Shown here: one piece after another, positions 33,976 to 42,370 of the stretch | Layout: each line of letters starts with the position of its first letter | How positions within the stretch are numbered: position 1 is the first letter of the stretch | Assembly: GCA_039028695.1 (NCBI GenBank) | Contig: JBCCHN010000007.1 | Coordinates: forward strand, 1 to 64,000 | Reading direction: 5' to 3' | DNA from: JANQKX01 sp039028695 | Lineage (GTDB): Bacteria; Pseudomonadota; Alphaproteobacteria; Kiloniellales; Kiloniellaceae | Length of the DNA stretch: 64,000 nucleotides | Translations under genes and position numbers: made by a program | Notes under the pieces: generated by a model | What the model was told of the DNA's origin: nothing | The model's database searches: none | The model's input: the letters and a program-made list of their open reading frames with translations, nothing else

Positions 33976-36402
33976 ATGCGCGCTCAGGCTCAGGTGGTTG
34001 TAATCGGTGGTGGCGCTGTGGGCGCATCTTGCCTCTATCATTTGGCTAAAGCGGGCATCACCGATTGCCTTCTGATCGAAAAGGACGAGCTCACATCCGG
34101 CTCTACCTGGCACGCCGCCGGAAACATTCCCACCTATGCCCATAGCTGGCTGGGGATGCGGGCGGGCAACTATGCCTGGCAGCTCTATAAAGATCTGGAC
34201 TCGGCTGTCGATGCCCCCATCACCTATCGCCACACCGGTGCCTTTTGGCCAGCCCACACTAAAGAGCGTATGGCCCAGTTTGAGCACCTGGTCGGTCTAT
34301 CTCAATCCGCCGGCTTTGGCCTGGAAATGCTGGAGCCTGGGCAGATGGAAGCCCGCCATCCCTACTACAGCTGTAACGGGGACATCCTAGGCGGCATTTT
34401 TGACCCCTATGAAGGCGATATAGACCCCAGCCAACTGACCCAAGCCCTGGCGAAAGGCGCGCGGGACCTGGGAGGTGAAGTGGCGCGCTTTACCAAGGTC
34501 ACGGGCATCACCCGAACCGCCTCGGGTGATTGGTTGGTGCAAACCGATCGAGGTGATGTGACCTGCGAGAGCATTGTCAACGCGACCGGCTTTTACGGCG
34601 ATCAGGTGACACAGCTGGCCGGCGGACGGGCACCCATTGCGGTGCTCGAGCACCAATACCTGGTCACCGACCCCGTGCCGGATCTGGAGGCGGACCAAGC
34701 CCTCTTTCCTTTAGTCCGCGACCCGGATATCCGCTTTTACCTCAGGCGCGAGCGGGCGAGCTTTTTGTTTGGTTCCTATGGGCATGCCGGGCGCTTGGCT
34801 TTTGCCGACGGCGTGCCCGAGGCCTTTGCCCATTCGCTATTTCCAGATTCTGTCGATGATATCCTGGAAGTCTTCGAGGGTGCGATGGCCCATATCCCCC
34901 TGCTGGAAATAGCAGGGGCTCAGCGTTTCATCAACGGTCCCATCGCCTATTCGCCGGATGCTCAGCCCCTCTGCGGACCAGCTACGGGCCTGCCAAACTT
35001 CTACCAAGCTTGCGGCATCCAGGTGGGCATTACCCAGTCGGCTGCCGTCGGCAAGGCCATCACCGAATGGATCACCGAGGGAGAGACCGAGTGGGACCTA
35101 ACGGCCTGGGATCCGCGGCGCTTTGGTGACTGGGCGGATGAAGCATTTGCTCGCGCGCGCATCGTCGACCTCTATGGCCTGCAATACGCGATCCCCTACC
35201 CCCACCGGCTTCTTGCTTCCGGCCGGCCTTTGCAATGCACGCCCCTTTATGATCGCCTTCAGAAAAAGGGCGCCCAGTTCGGCCAGATCGGCGGATGGGA
35301 ACGGGCCATGTGGTTTGATCGGGACGGTCAAACTTACGACGAGGACAAATTATCCTTTGAGGATGACGAACCCTGGCAGGAGGCGGTTCGTCAAGAATGC
35401 GAAGCGGTGCGGGATGCCGTAGGCATCATGGATCACGGCGGTTTCACCAAATACGAACTCAAAGGCCCGGGTGCCAAGGCATTCCTGGAGCTGGTTTTTT
35501 GCGGCACCGCGCCGGGGCCAGGTCGGGTGAAGCTCTCCTACATGCTGACCCCCAAGGGCAAAGTGTGGAGCGAGGCAACCATCGCCTACCTGGCCGACGA
35601 TCACTATCTGCTCTGCGGCCCCACTCTGGCGCTGGACCGAGATTACGACTGGCTCGCCACCCACATGCCTGACGATGGTTCGGTCACGCTGTCCAAAGGC
35701 AGCCCACGAGACGCCGCCCTGATGGTCATGGGACCTCGCTCGCGAGAACTGTTGGGTCAATTAACCGATGGAGACCTGAGCGCAGACGCAATGCCCTGGA
35801 TGTCGGTCCGTGACATCACCCTCGCCGGCCGACCAGTCACGGCATTGCGGGTGTCATACGTGGGCGAATTGGGCTGGGAGCTGCACATGGCCTCAAAGGA
35901 CCTATCGGCAATCTACGACGCCTGTTGGGATGCCGGGCGAGACCTGGGGCTCGCAGACTTCGGTTCCTATGCCTTAAACGCCATGCGTATAGAAAAGGGC
36001 TATCACGGTTGGGGCGCGGATTTCGGCTGTGAATACTCACCCTTTGAAGCCGGCCTGGCAGGCTTTGTGAATTTTAAAAAAGACGACTTTGTGGGACGGG
36101 ATGCTGCCCTTGCGGCGAGAGATGACGGCCTATCCTGGCATTTTACCGGGTTCGTTTTGGAGGGAGCCGAAGCCGACCCCCTAGCGGGAGATCCCATCAC
36201 CCAAGACGGCCAATGGATTGGATACGTGACCTCCGCAAGCCAGGGCTTTCGGCTCGATCAGAGGTTTGCTTTGGGCTATGTGAGGGGCGAAGCATTAGAA
36301 GAAGGGACAAAGATCAAGCTAACCCTATTCGGCAAAATGGCGACTGCGACCGTTGCAATGCCACCCTTCTACGATCCCCAGAACACCCGCTTGAAGTCTT
36401 AG
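33976..36402 (+). CDS. dimethylglycine/sarcosine dehydrogenase-like flavoprotein with GcvT domain
   Basis: An 808-residue fusion. Residues ~1-370 form the FAD-binding DAO domain ('VVVIGGGAVGASCLYHL', residues 7-23) including 'TSGSTWHAAG' with His46, the position of the covalent FAD histidine in dimethylglycine dehydrogenase. Residues ~430-808 are the GcvT folate-binding domain ('SYMLTPKGKVWSEATIAYL', 'YVGELGWELHM', 'EKGYHGWGADFGCEYSPFEAGLAGFV') and its C-terminal barrel. Such enzymes oxidatively remove N-methyl groups and hand the formaldehyde-level carbon to tetrahydrofolate. Its place behind MttB-like and SRPBCC genes argues for demethylation of the same compound. Confidence 0.92.
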   Translation: MRAQAQVVVIGGGAVGASCLYHLAKAGITDCLLIEKDELTSGSTWHAAGNIPTYAHSWLGMRAGNYAWQLYKDLDSAVDAPITYRHTGAFWPAHTKERMAQFEHLVGLSQSAGFGLEMLEPGQMEARHPYYSCNGDILGGIFDPYEGDIDPSQLTQALAKGARDLGGEVARFTKVTGITRTASGDWLVQTDRGDVTCESIVNATGFYGDQVTQLAGGRAPIAVLEHQYLVTDPVPDLEADQALFPLVRDPDIRFYLRRERASFLFGSYGHAGRLAFADGVPEAFAHSLFPDSVDDILEVFEGAMAHIPLLEIAGAQRFINGPIAYSPDAQPLCGPATGLPNFYQACGIQVGITQSAAVGKAITEWITEGETEWDLTAWDPRRFGDWADEAFARARIVDLYGLQYAIPYPHRLLASGRPLQCTPLYDRLQKKGAQFGQIGGWERAMWFDRDGQTYDEDKLSFEDDEPWQEAVRQECEAVRDAVGIMDHGGFTKYELKGPGAKAFLELVFCGTAPGPGRVKLSYMLTPKGKVWSEATIAYLADDHYLLCGPTLALDRDYDWLATHMPDDGSVTLSKGSPRDAALMVMGPRSRELLGQLTDGDLSADAMPWMSVRDITLAGRPVTALRVSYVGELGWELHMASKDLSAIYDACWDAGRDLGLADFGSYALNAMRIEKGYHGWGADFGCEYSPFEAGLAGFVNFKKDDFVGRDAALAARDDGLSWHFTGFVLEGAEADPLAGDPITQDGQWIGYVTSASQGFRLDQRFALGYVRGEALEEGTKIKLTLFGKMATATVAMPPFYDPQNTRLKS

Positions 36403-36417
36403 AAAGGAAAGCAAACC

Positions 36418-37284
36418 ATGACAGGGGTGGGGAGTATATCCAATCTCACATCCGCAACTTTGTTCGATACCAGGGCCTATCCAATCCATGAGAGGGATCA
36501 ACCCGCTTATGGAGCACTTCTAAGACGCACCAGGGACAGCCTCGCGGCGAAAAATTGCGCCCAACTCAGCGATTTTCTGCGTGCAGAAACCCTTGAAGCA
36601 ATCCAGGCCGAAGCCCTCCAGCACCGTCCAAAGGCCGTCTTTCACCAGGCCGACTTGAATCCCTATTTTTCCGAGCCACCCACAAACAAGCCGGCAGACC
36701 ACCCCTTGCGGCGCCTTGCGCCGCGGCGACATGGGATGATTCGCGCGGACTTTTTTGATCGGGCTGGTGTCACCTGGGCCCTCTTTCAAAACGCCGATCT
36801 GTGTCAATTCGTAGCGGATAGCCTCGGCTTCTCCCGGCTCTACCCCTATCCGGACCCCTTTGGCAGCGTGAATGTGAATGTGCAGCCGCCCGGTCGGGAA
36901 TTCTCTTGGCACTTCGATACCAACGACTACACCGTTTCCATCGGCTTGACCCAATCCGCAGAAGGAGGCGTATTCGAATATGTCCCCGACATCCGCACCG
37001 ATAAATCCGAAAACTATGACGAGGTCAAGGCGGTCCTGGATGGTGACCGCCAAAAGGTTCATAGCCTGGTACTGAAACCAGGTGACCTGCAGCTTTTTAG
37101 AGGCGGTTATAGCCTGCACCGAGTGACCGCGCCGGTCGATCAGGAGCGACATAGCCTCTTGCTCAGCTATGTGGAGGACCCAGACTACGTCACAACACCC
37201 GAGGCGGCACAACGCATGTGGGGCGAGGCTCATCCCCTCCACCATCAACGGGCAAGCAGGACCAACGCCAAAGGGACACATTAA
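36418..37284 (+). CDS. 2-oxoglutarate/Fe(II) dioxygenase-family protein
   Basis: A 288-residue protein with the double-stranded beta-helix iron site: His165 and Asp167 in 'FSWHFDTND', His234 in 'GYSLHRVTAP', and Arg244 in 'QERHSLLLSY' to bind the 2-oxoglutarate carboxylate. 'SVNVNVQPPG' before the HxD motif is characteristic. All metal ligands are intact, so it is predicted to hydroxylate an unknown substrate with O2. Start ATG 36418 has AGAAAGGAA upstream, 15 bases after the flavoprotein stop. Last of the five-gene run and convergent with the dehydrogenase gene. Confidence 0.85.
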   Translation: MTGVGSISNLTSATLFDTRAYPIHERDQPAYGALLRRTRDSLAAKNCAQLSDFLRAETLEAIQAEALQHRPKAVFHQADLNPYFSEPPTNKPADHPLRRLAPRRHGMIRADFFDRAGVTWALFQNADLCQFVADSLGFSRLYPYPDPFGSVNVNVQPPGREFSWHFDTNDYTVSIGLTQSAEGGVFEYVPDIRTDKSENYDEVKAVLDGDRQKVHSLVLKPGDLQLFRGGYSLHRVTAPVDQERHSLLLSYVEDPDYVTTPEAAQRMWGEAHPLHHQRASRTNAKGTH

Positions 37285-37307
37285 AACTAGCAACGATCGA
37301 GCCGTCT

Positions 37308-38192
37308 TCAGCCACCCTGACGGATAGTCCGGTATATGGCGGAAAAATCCAATTTGCCCGCGTCGGCGTCGGCCACATAGTCGCCGAATCGCCGCGCCGC
37401 TTCAGCGCCGAAGGGTGTAGCTTGCCCCGCTGCCTGAGCCGCCTCTTGTGCCAGCCCTAGGTCCTTGGCCATAAGGCGAGCCGCGAAGCCAGGCGCATAG
37501 GCCTTGGATGAGGGTGCGTCGGGGGTCAATCCGGGCACCGGGCAACGGTTCTCCAAAATCCAACTTTGCGCCGCCGCACCTTTGCAGAGATCGAAAAACT
37601 TTTGCGGATCCAGGTCCAGGGCATCGGCCAATGCAAAAGACTCACAAACCGCCAAGGCGGTGATGCCGCAAATCATGTTGTGGCAAGCCTTGGCGGCCTG
37701 GCCCGATCCGGCAGTGCCAAAATGCAAAACTTTTGTGCCCATCGCCGCCAACACGGGCTTCACCCTTTCCACATCGGCCCCATCGCCTCCGGTCATGAAG
37801 CTCAAGGCGCCCGCCCGCGCGCCCTCGGCACCGCCGGAGACCGGTGCATCCACAAAGCCCAGGCCGTGAGCCGCAGCCTTTTCCGCCAAATGGCGGGTTG
37901 TGGTCACATCGATGGTCGAGCAATCGATAAAAATTCGACGGGCCGGGCCCGCCATGCCTTGAACCGCCTTGTGCACTTCTGCCACATGCCTGCCTTCAGG
38001 CAGCATTGTGATCAAGTAGTCGGCTCCTTCGGCTGCTTGGGATAGGCTGGAACAGCGCCCTTTCAGCTCTGCCCCCGCTGCCGTAGACAGGTCCCAGGCC
38101 GCGACATCAAAGCCTTGATCTTGTAATCGCTGGGTCATAGGTAGGCCCATAGTGCCCAATCCAATAAAACAAATTCGCTTCACCTCGTTCAT
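37308..38192 (-). CDS. 3-hydroxyisobutyrate dehydrogenase-like NAD(P) oxidoreductase
   Basis: A 294-residue beta-hydroxyacid dehydrogenase. Cofactor motif 'CFIGLGTMGLPMTQRL' near residue 8-23, substrate signature 'FVDAPVSGGAEGARAGALSFMTGG' (residues ~116-139) and catalytic lysine in 'GSGQAAKACHNM' near residue 170-175 are intact. Family members act on 3-hydroxyisobutyrate, tartronate semialdehyde or related 3-hydroxyacids. It begins 9 bases after the LysR stop, so the two are co-transcribed, and it faces the five-gene run. Confidence 0.9.
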   Translation of the reverse strand: MNEVKRICFIGLGTMGLPMTQRLQDQGFDVAAWDLSTAAGAELKGRCSSLSQAAEGADYLITMLPEGRHVAEVHKAVQGMAGPARRIFIDCSTIDVTTTRHLAEKAAAHGLGFVDAPVSGGAEGARAGALSFMTGGDGADVERVKPVLAAMGTKVLHFGTAGSGQAAKACHNMICGITALAVCESFALADALDLDPQKFFDLCKGAAAQSWILENRCPVPGLTPDAPSSKAYAPGFAARLMAKDLGLAQEAAQAAGQATPFGAEAARRFGDYVADADAGKLDFSAIYRTIRQGG

Positions 38193-38201
38193 CGTCTTGT
38201 T

Positions 38202-39128
38202 TCATCCCTTTTGAAATGCACTGCTTTGTCGACACCAGCGCGAAAGGGCCATGGCGACCGCCTTGATCACCTTCCCATTGGCAGACTCGTCACGCCGCAG
38301 AGTGACATGCCAAGACAACATTACACCCGCGGGTCCCACCCTTGACGCAACGATGCGACCATTCCGCATCGCCTCTTGAACCGCCCAGCCGGCCAACACC
38401 GAGGTACCCAAGCCAGCAGCCACCAGTTCCACAATGGCCTCGGGCAATTCCACCGTCTCGGTCCAGTTGGGAAAGGTATTATTGGGCCGGAACAAGCGGG
38501 CGTATTCCCGATCCGGTTCGGGGATCCGAGTGTAGGTTATAAAGTCCTCGCCAACGATGTCACGGCCATCGATATGATCATGCCCGGCCAGTTTATGGTC
38601 CGGCGCCATGATAAAGAGCAGCTCGTCATCAAAGAGGTGTAGGGACTCGCACTGAGTGCCGCCGGCTTCGCCGGATTGAATGACCAAATCCACCGTGTGG
38701 TCGGTCAGACTCTCCATGGGGCTGCGCGATGCAGCTGCCACCACCTGTAGGCCCACGTCCGGCATCACATTGCGCAGGTGCAGTAGGAAAGGCGGCAGCC
38801 AGTGATAGGCGCTATAAGCCTCGACGGTCAGGCGCACCACTTGGCGCACTCCCTGGACCATGCGTTCGGCGTCCGCTTCGGCCCGAACCAAATCACCGAT
38901 CAGACGCTCAGCCACCTGCGCCAGATACTCGCCGGCCGCCGTCATACGCAAGCGCTTTTGGGAGCGGGAGAAAAGCGGCACTCCCAAGCGCCGCTCTGCC
39001 TCGCGAATACGGTGGGACAAAGCAGACGGGGTAATGCCCAAACGCTCGGCCGCATCGGTTACCCGGGGTGTCTTCGCCAAAGTGGCGATCATTTGATAGT
39101 GCCTCAGATCCAAAAGAGGAAAGTTCAT
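38202..39128 (-). CDS. LysR-family regulator (MetR-like)
   Basis: A 308-residue regulator: winged HTH at residues ~5-62 ('LRHYQMIATLAKTPRVTDAAERLGITPSALSHRIREAE' is the classic segment) followed by two Rossmann-like effector subdomains. The ATG at 39128 is preferred over a TTG 12 codons earlier. The sequence 'QVVRLTVEAYSAYHWLPPFL' is MetR-like; MetR responds to homocysteine. Divergent from the class III aminotransferase gene with palindromic sites in between, so it likely controls that gene and possibly the methylamine-type run. Confidence 0.88.
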   Translation of the reverse strand: MNFPLLDLRHYQMIATLAKTPRVTDAAERLGITPSALSHRIREAERRLGVPLFSRSQKRLRMTAAGEYLAQVAERLIGDLVRAEADAERMVQGVRQVVRLTVEAYSAYHWLPPFLLHLRNVMPDVGLQVVAAASRSPMESLTDHTVDLVIQSGEAGGTQCESLHLFDDELLFIMAPDHKLAGHDHIDGRDIVGEDFITYTRIPEPDREYARLFRPNNTFPNWTETVELPEAIVELVAAGLGTSVLAGWAVQEAMRNGRIVASRVGPAGVMLSWHVTLRRDESANGKVIKAVAMALSRWCRQSSAFQKG

Positions 39129-39172
39129 GGTCTTTAACTGAAAAAAATTCACAAAGAGAGCCAAATTTGGAG

Positions 39173-39199
39173 ATTGAAATTCAATTCATAAGCGCTGAA
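39173..39199. promoter_or_regulatory. candidate LysR operator between divergent genes
   Basis: The 13-base palindrome ATTGAA-A-TTCAAT (39173-39185) is followed at once by TTCA-N7-TGAA (39185-39199), both dyads of the kind LysR-family proteins bind. They sit in the 114-base gap between the LysR start (39128) and the aminotransferase start (39243). Confidence 0.45.
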
Positions 39200-39242
39200 A
39201 GTCAAGCTGAAGCGTCCTTGACCTCCATTGGGAGTCCAATTC

Positions 39243-40634
39243 ATGGATCATGCCCCTGAACCACCGCTGACAAACCAAAGCTATTATGAGCTAGACCGGG
39301 ATCATCACATCCACGGTCAAACCAACCTGCGCCAGCAAAGCGAAGACGGCCCGACGGTGATGGTGACCAAAGGCCATGGCGTGCGCTTTACCACCGATGA
39401 CGGGCGCCAGATCATCGACGGCTTCTCCGGACTGGGCTGCGTTTCTTTGGGCTATCACAACGACCGGCTGGCTGCGGCGGCCAAGCGCCAGATGGACGAG
39501 TTACCCTTTGCCCCCACCTTCTACGGCCGCTCCCACCCTAAAATTGCCGAGCTGGCCAAGCGCCTGACCGGCATGGCTGCCGTACCGATGGACCGGGTCA
39601 TGTTCCAATGCTCCGGGTCCGAGGCCAACGATGCCATCATCAAATTCTTGTGGTACCGCAATATTGCGCGGGATCAGCCCAAGCGACGCAAGATCATTTC
39701 CCGCTGGCGGGGCTATTACGGCAACACGGTGGCGGCGGTCAGCGCCTCGGGCCAGCCCCATATGCATGCTAAATTCGGTCTGCCCTTGCCAGGCTTCCTG
39801 AAACTCTCCACCCCGAACTATTACCTGGCGCACCAGGGGGGAGAGAGCGAGGAGGAATTCTCCGCCCGCATGGCGCAGGAGTTCGAGGAGTTGGTGCTCA
39901 CCGAAGGACCGGACAGCATCGCCGCATTTTTCGCGGAGCCCATGCAGTCGGGCGGCGGCGCCATTCACCCGCCGGAAGGATACTGGCCGGCAATGCAGGC
40001 CGTGATCCGCAAATACGGCATTCACTTTCATGTGGACGAGGTGGTTTGTGGTTTCGGCCGAACGGGTCACATGTGGGGCGCCCAGGCCTTTGACCTGGAG
40101 CCGGACTCCACGTCCTGCGCGAAGGCCCTGACCGCCGCCTTTTTCCCTATGTCCGCCCTGATGATCAAAGAGGATTTTTACCAAGATATGATGCGTAACT
40201 CGGACGAGGTCGGGGTGCTGGGCCATGGCTTTACCTACGCCGGCCATCCGGTGGGTGCGGCCGTTGCACTGGAGGCGTTGCAGATTTATCAGGACATGGA
40301 TCTGGTGGGACACGTGCGCCAGGTTTCAGAACGCTTTTTAGCACGCTGCACGGCCCTACAAGATCACCCCTTGGTCGCCGACGTTCGCGGTATCGGTCTT
40401 TTCTGCGGTATCCAGCTCATGGCGGATAAAAAAAAGCGCCAGCCCTTCGACCCGGAACTTAAGGTCGGCGTGCGAGTGCAAGATGCCGCCCATGAACTGG
40501 GCCTTTATCTGCGCTCCATCACACCGGATCGAATCAGCTTCATGCCGCCCCTGATCATCAACGAAGCCGAAATCGACGAAGCCTCGGAGATTCTGAAACA
40601 GGCGCTAGACAAGGTCTGGGCACAGATTCGCTAG
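39243..40634 (+). CDS. class III pyridoxal-phosphate aminotransferase
   Basis: A 463-residue enzyme of the omega-aminotransferase type. 'CSGSEANDAIIKFL' binds the phosphate, 'VVCGFGRTGHMWGA' follows the pyridine-contacting Asp in 'HVDEVV', and the cofactor lysine is in 'SCAKALTAAFFPMSALMI'. Substrates in the class include taurine, beta-alanine, putrescine and 4-aminobutyrate; none can be assigned here. ATG 39243 has GGGAG nine bases before it; an upstream ATG-like start at 39228 adds five residues. Divergent from the LysR gene and likely its target. Confidence 0.92.
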   Translation: MDHAPEPPLTNQSYYELDRDHHIHGQTNLRQQSEDGPTVMVTKGHGVRFTTDDGRQIIDGFSGLGCVSLGYHNDRLAAAAKRQMDELPFAPTFYGRSHPKIAELAKRLTGMAAVPMDRVMFQCSGSEANDAIIKFLWYRNIARDQPKRRKIISRWRGYYGNTVAAVSASGQPHMHAKFGLPLPGFLKLSTPNYYLAHQGGESEEEFSARMAQEFEELVLTEGPDSIAAFFAEPMQSGGGAIHPPEGYWPAMQAVIRKYGIHFHVDEVVCGFGRTGHMWGAQAFDLEPDSTSCAKALTAAFFPMSALMIKEDFYQDMMRNSDEVGVLGHGFTYAGHPVGAAVALEALQIYQDMDLVGHVRQVSERFLARCTALQDHPLVADVRGIGLFCGIQLMADKKKRQPFDPELKVGVRVQDAAHELGLYLRSITPDRISFMPPLIINEAEIDEASEILKQALDKVWAQIR

Positions 40635-40653
40635 GAGAGGAACACGAGTCCAC

Positions 40654-41181
40654 TTAAGCTTCAGGGGGTCGAACGGAGACCACAAGCGGACCGTTGGTTT
40701 GCCTCAGGAGATCCAGCAGATCCGCTTTGGCCAGAGCCACGCACCCTTCAGTAGGACCGTAATCCGGACTGGCCACATGCAAAAAGATCGCGCTGCCGGC
40801 GCCGGGGATCGGCGGGCGGTCATTGTAGCCCAAAACGCCAACGATGTCGTAAAGGTCATCGGCGCGCCAAAGTTCCTCATGGCTGGCCACGAAAGGCAGC
40901 TTAACAGCTTCGTTGTAGCAGGCATGGGAGGGGTCGTCACACCAGCCGTCGTCCTGATGAATAGTCTCCCAACTTAAATCAGTTGTCGCTGACGATGGGC
41001 CGGAGATTTTATCTGGCCGAAAGAGAATTTTGCGCAACGGCCAGTTGCCCACAGGGGTTGCGCCGTCCCCCTCCCTTTTGGAATTGGTGATGCCGCCGCG
41101 GCCGATGGCGCATCGCCACTGTCGATCTTGCAGGCGCGCCCACCACAGGCCGTCAACATGAAAAACCTCTAAGTCGACCAT
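40654..41181 (-). CDS. L,D-transpeptidase (YkuD) family protein
   Basis: A 175-residue protein with the YkuD catalytic motif near its end: 'IFLHVASPDYGPTEGCVALAKADLLDLL', where His in 'FLHVA' and Cys in 'EGCVAL' form the active site. In peptidoglycan it would link stem peptides; no signal peptide is visible, so either it is exported otherwise or acts in another context, and some such proteins are annotated only as 'L,D-transpeptidase family'. ATG 41181 has GGGGAGG nine bases upstream. Convergent with the aminotransferase (19 bases). Confidence 0.85.
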   Translation of the reverse strand: MVDLEVFHVDGLWWARLQDRQWRCAIGRGGITNSKREGDGATPVGNWPLRKILFRPDKISGPSSATTDLSWETIHQDDGWCDDPSHACYNEAVKLPFVASHEELWRADDLYDIVGVLGYNDRPPIPGAGSAIFLHVASPDYGPTEGCVALAKADLLDLLRQTNGPLVVSVRPPEA

Positions 41182-41233
41182 GAAACGGTCGCCTCCCCTG
41201 AAAAGTGACGTCAGATCACTCTATCCGGCTTGA

Positions 41234-42184
41234 TCAATCAATCAGAAAAGAGGTTCGCCTTCCCAGATCTTCTTGAGCTTGGCGTTGATCCGTCAGGCTT
41301 TCGTACTTGTCCAAAGCCTGCAACATCTTTTGGGCGAAGTCCACGGGCGCTTCCCCTTCAGCAGGGGGTACGGCTTGGGCCACCGGTATCACGCTGCCGC
41401 GCGGGACCGAACCAGAAGCAACGACGGCTGCTGCTTCACCATTGGGAAAGGGCGGCCGGTCAGCCCGTTGGGCCAGGGGGTTATCCTGCACAGGCCCAGA
41501 AGGTGCCGCTGCAGGCGTGGCGGGCCGCTTCTCGGAGTGCAGATCCGCGGCAAATGCCTGAAGCGCCGCCAATCCGGTAAGCGCCTGATCACGAGAGGCG
41601 ACCATTGGCGAGGACACAGCGGAGGCCTGGAGCGGCAGAAAATTCGGAGGCTCCTGGTTGGAAGCCGCGGATTGGGGTGCCGGTCCGGATTGAGGCGGCT
41701 CGGAGGTCGCCAGGCTTGGAGCCTCGAGCTGGCCTGGGTCATCGACATCCCCTCCGGTGGCAAAAGCCATTACATGCGCGCCGAGGTCCTTGCCGCTGGT
41801 CTCCTCCGAGACGATGTTGGCCATGGAAACGAGAAGCCCCATGGGGCCGCCGTAAATCATCGAACCGATCATTCGCGCAGGCCCGCCAATCTCGTCGCCG
41901 GTGATTTCTCGATAAACCGATGCTATGCCCGGAATGTGGTGAAGAGGATTGGCCACGTCCAATAGATCGCCAAAAGTGAGGTCCGCCGATGGGCCCCCTG
42001 GGCCCAAGTCCCGCAAGCCTCGTTCATTGTTCTCGCTACCAATGGTTAGACGCTCGCCACTATCATCCGGCCGAGTCTTAGCCACGGTTACGGTCAAATT
42101 CTTGGCCTTGTCCGAGGCAGAAGAACCGCCCAGGGCCGGTCGCATGATGTCGTTAACCGCTGCTTCCATTCTCACCGCCATCAA
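41234..42184 (-). CDS. hypothetical protein with a conserved core and a low-complexity tail
   Basis: A 316-residue soluble protein of unknown function. Residues ~65-135 look conserved-type sequence ('ADLTFGDLLDVANPLHHIPGIASVYREITGDEIGGPARMIGSMIYGG', split here by position: 66-82 and 83-112). From about residue 150 the chain is rich in Ala, Pro, Ser and Gln, and then resumes an amphipathic helix at the C-terminus ('FAQKMLQALDKYESLTD'). No signal peptide. I recognise the core as one repeatedly seen in Rhodospirillales hypothetical proteins but know no function. Confidence 0.7.
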   Translation of the reverse strand: MMAVRMEAAVNDIMRPALGGSSASDKAKNLTVTVAKTRPDDSGERLTIGSENNERGLRDLGPGGPSADLTFGDLLDVANPLHHIPGIASVYREITGDEIGGPARMIGSMIYGGPMGLLVSMANIVSEETSGKDLGAHVMAFATGGDVDDPGQLEAPSLATSEPPQSGPAPQSAASNQEPPNFLPLQASAVSSPMVASRDQALTGLAALQAFAADLHSEKRPATPAAAPSGPVQDNPLAQRADRPPFPNGEAAAVVASGSVPRGSVIPVAQAVPPAEGEAPVDFAQKMLQALDKYESLTDQRQAQEDLGRRTSFLID

Positions 42185-42370
42185 TAACTCTGCAAATAGG
42201 ATGCAACAACCGGGCCAGGTTGAAGCCTCGAAAGTCGTCTAAAATATCCAGGAAAATCAATAGTTTTCAAAACGACTCGGACCTGGCCAGGCACCTTTTG
42301 CCCAGGGCAAGCAGATCTTGCCGGTTGCCCCCGTCCTCATTCTGACATTTTGAAGGTTAGGGTCTGGACC

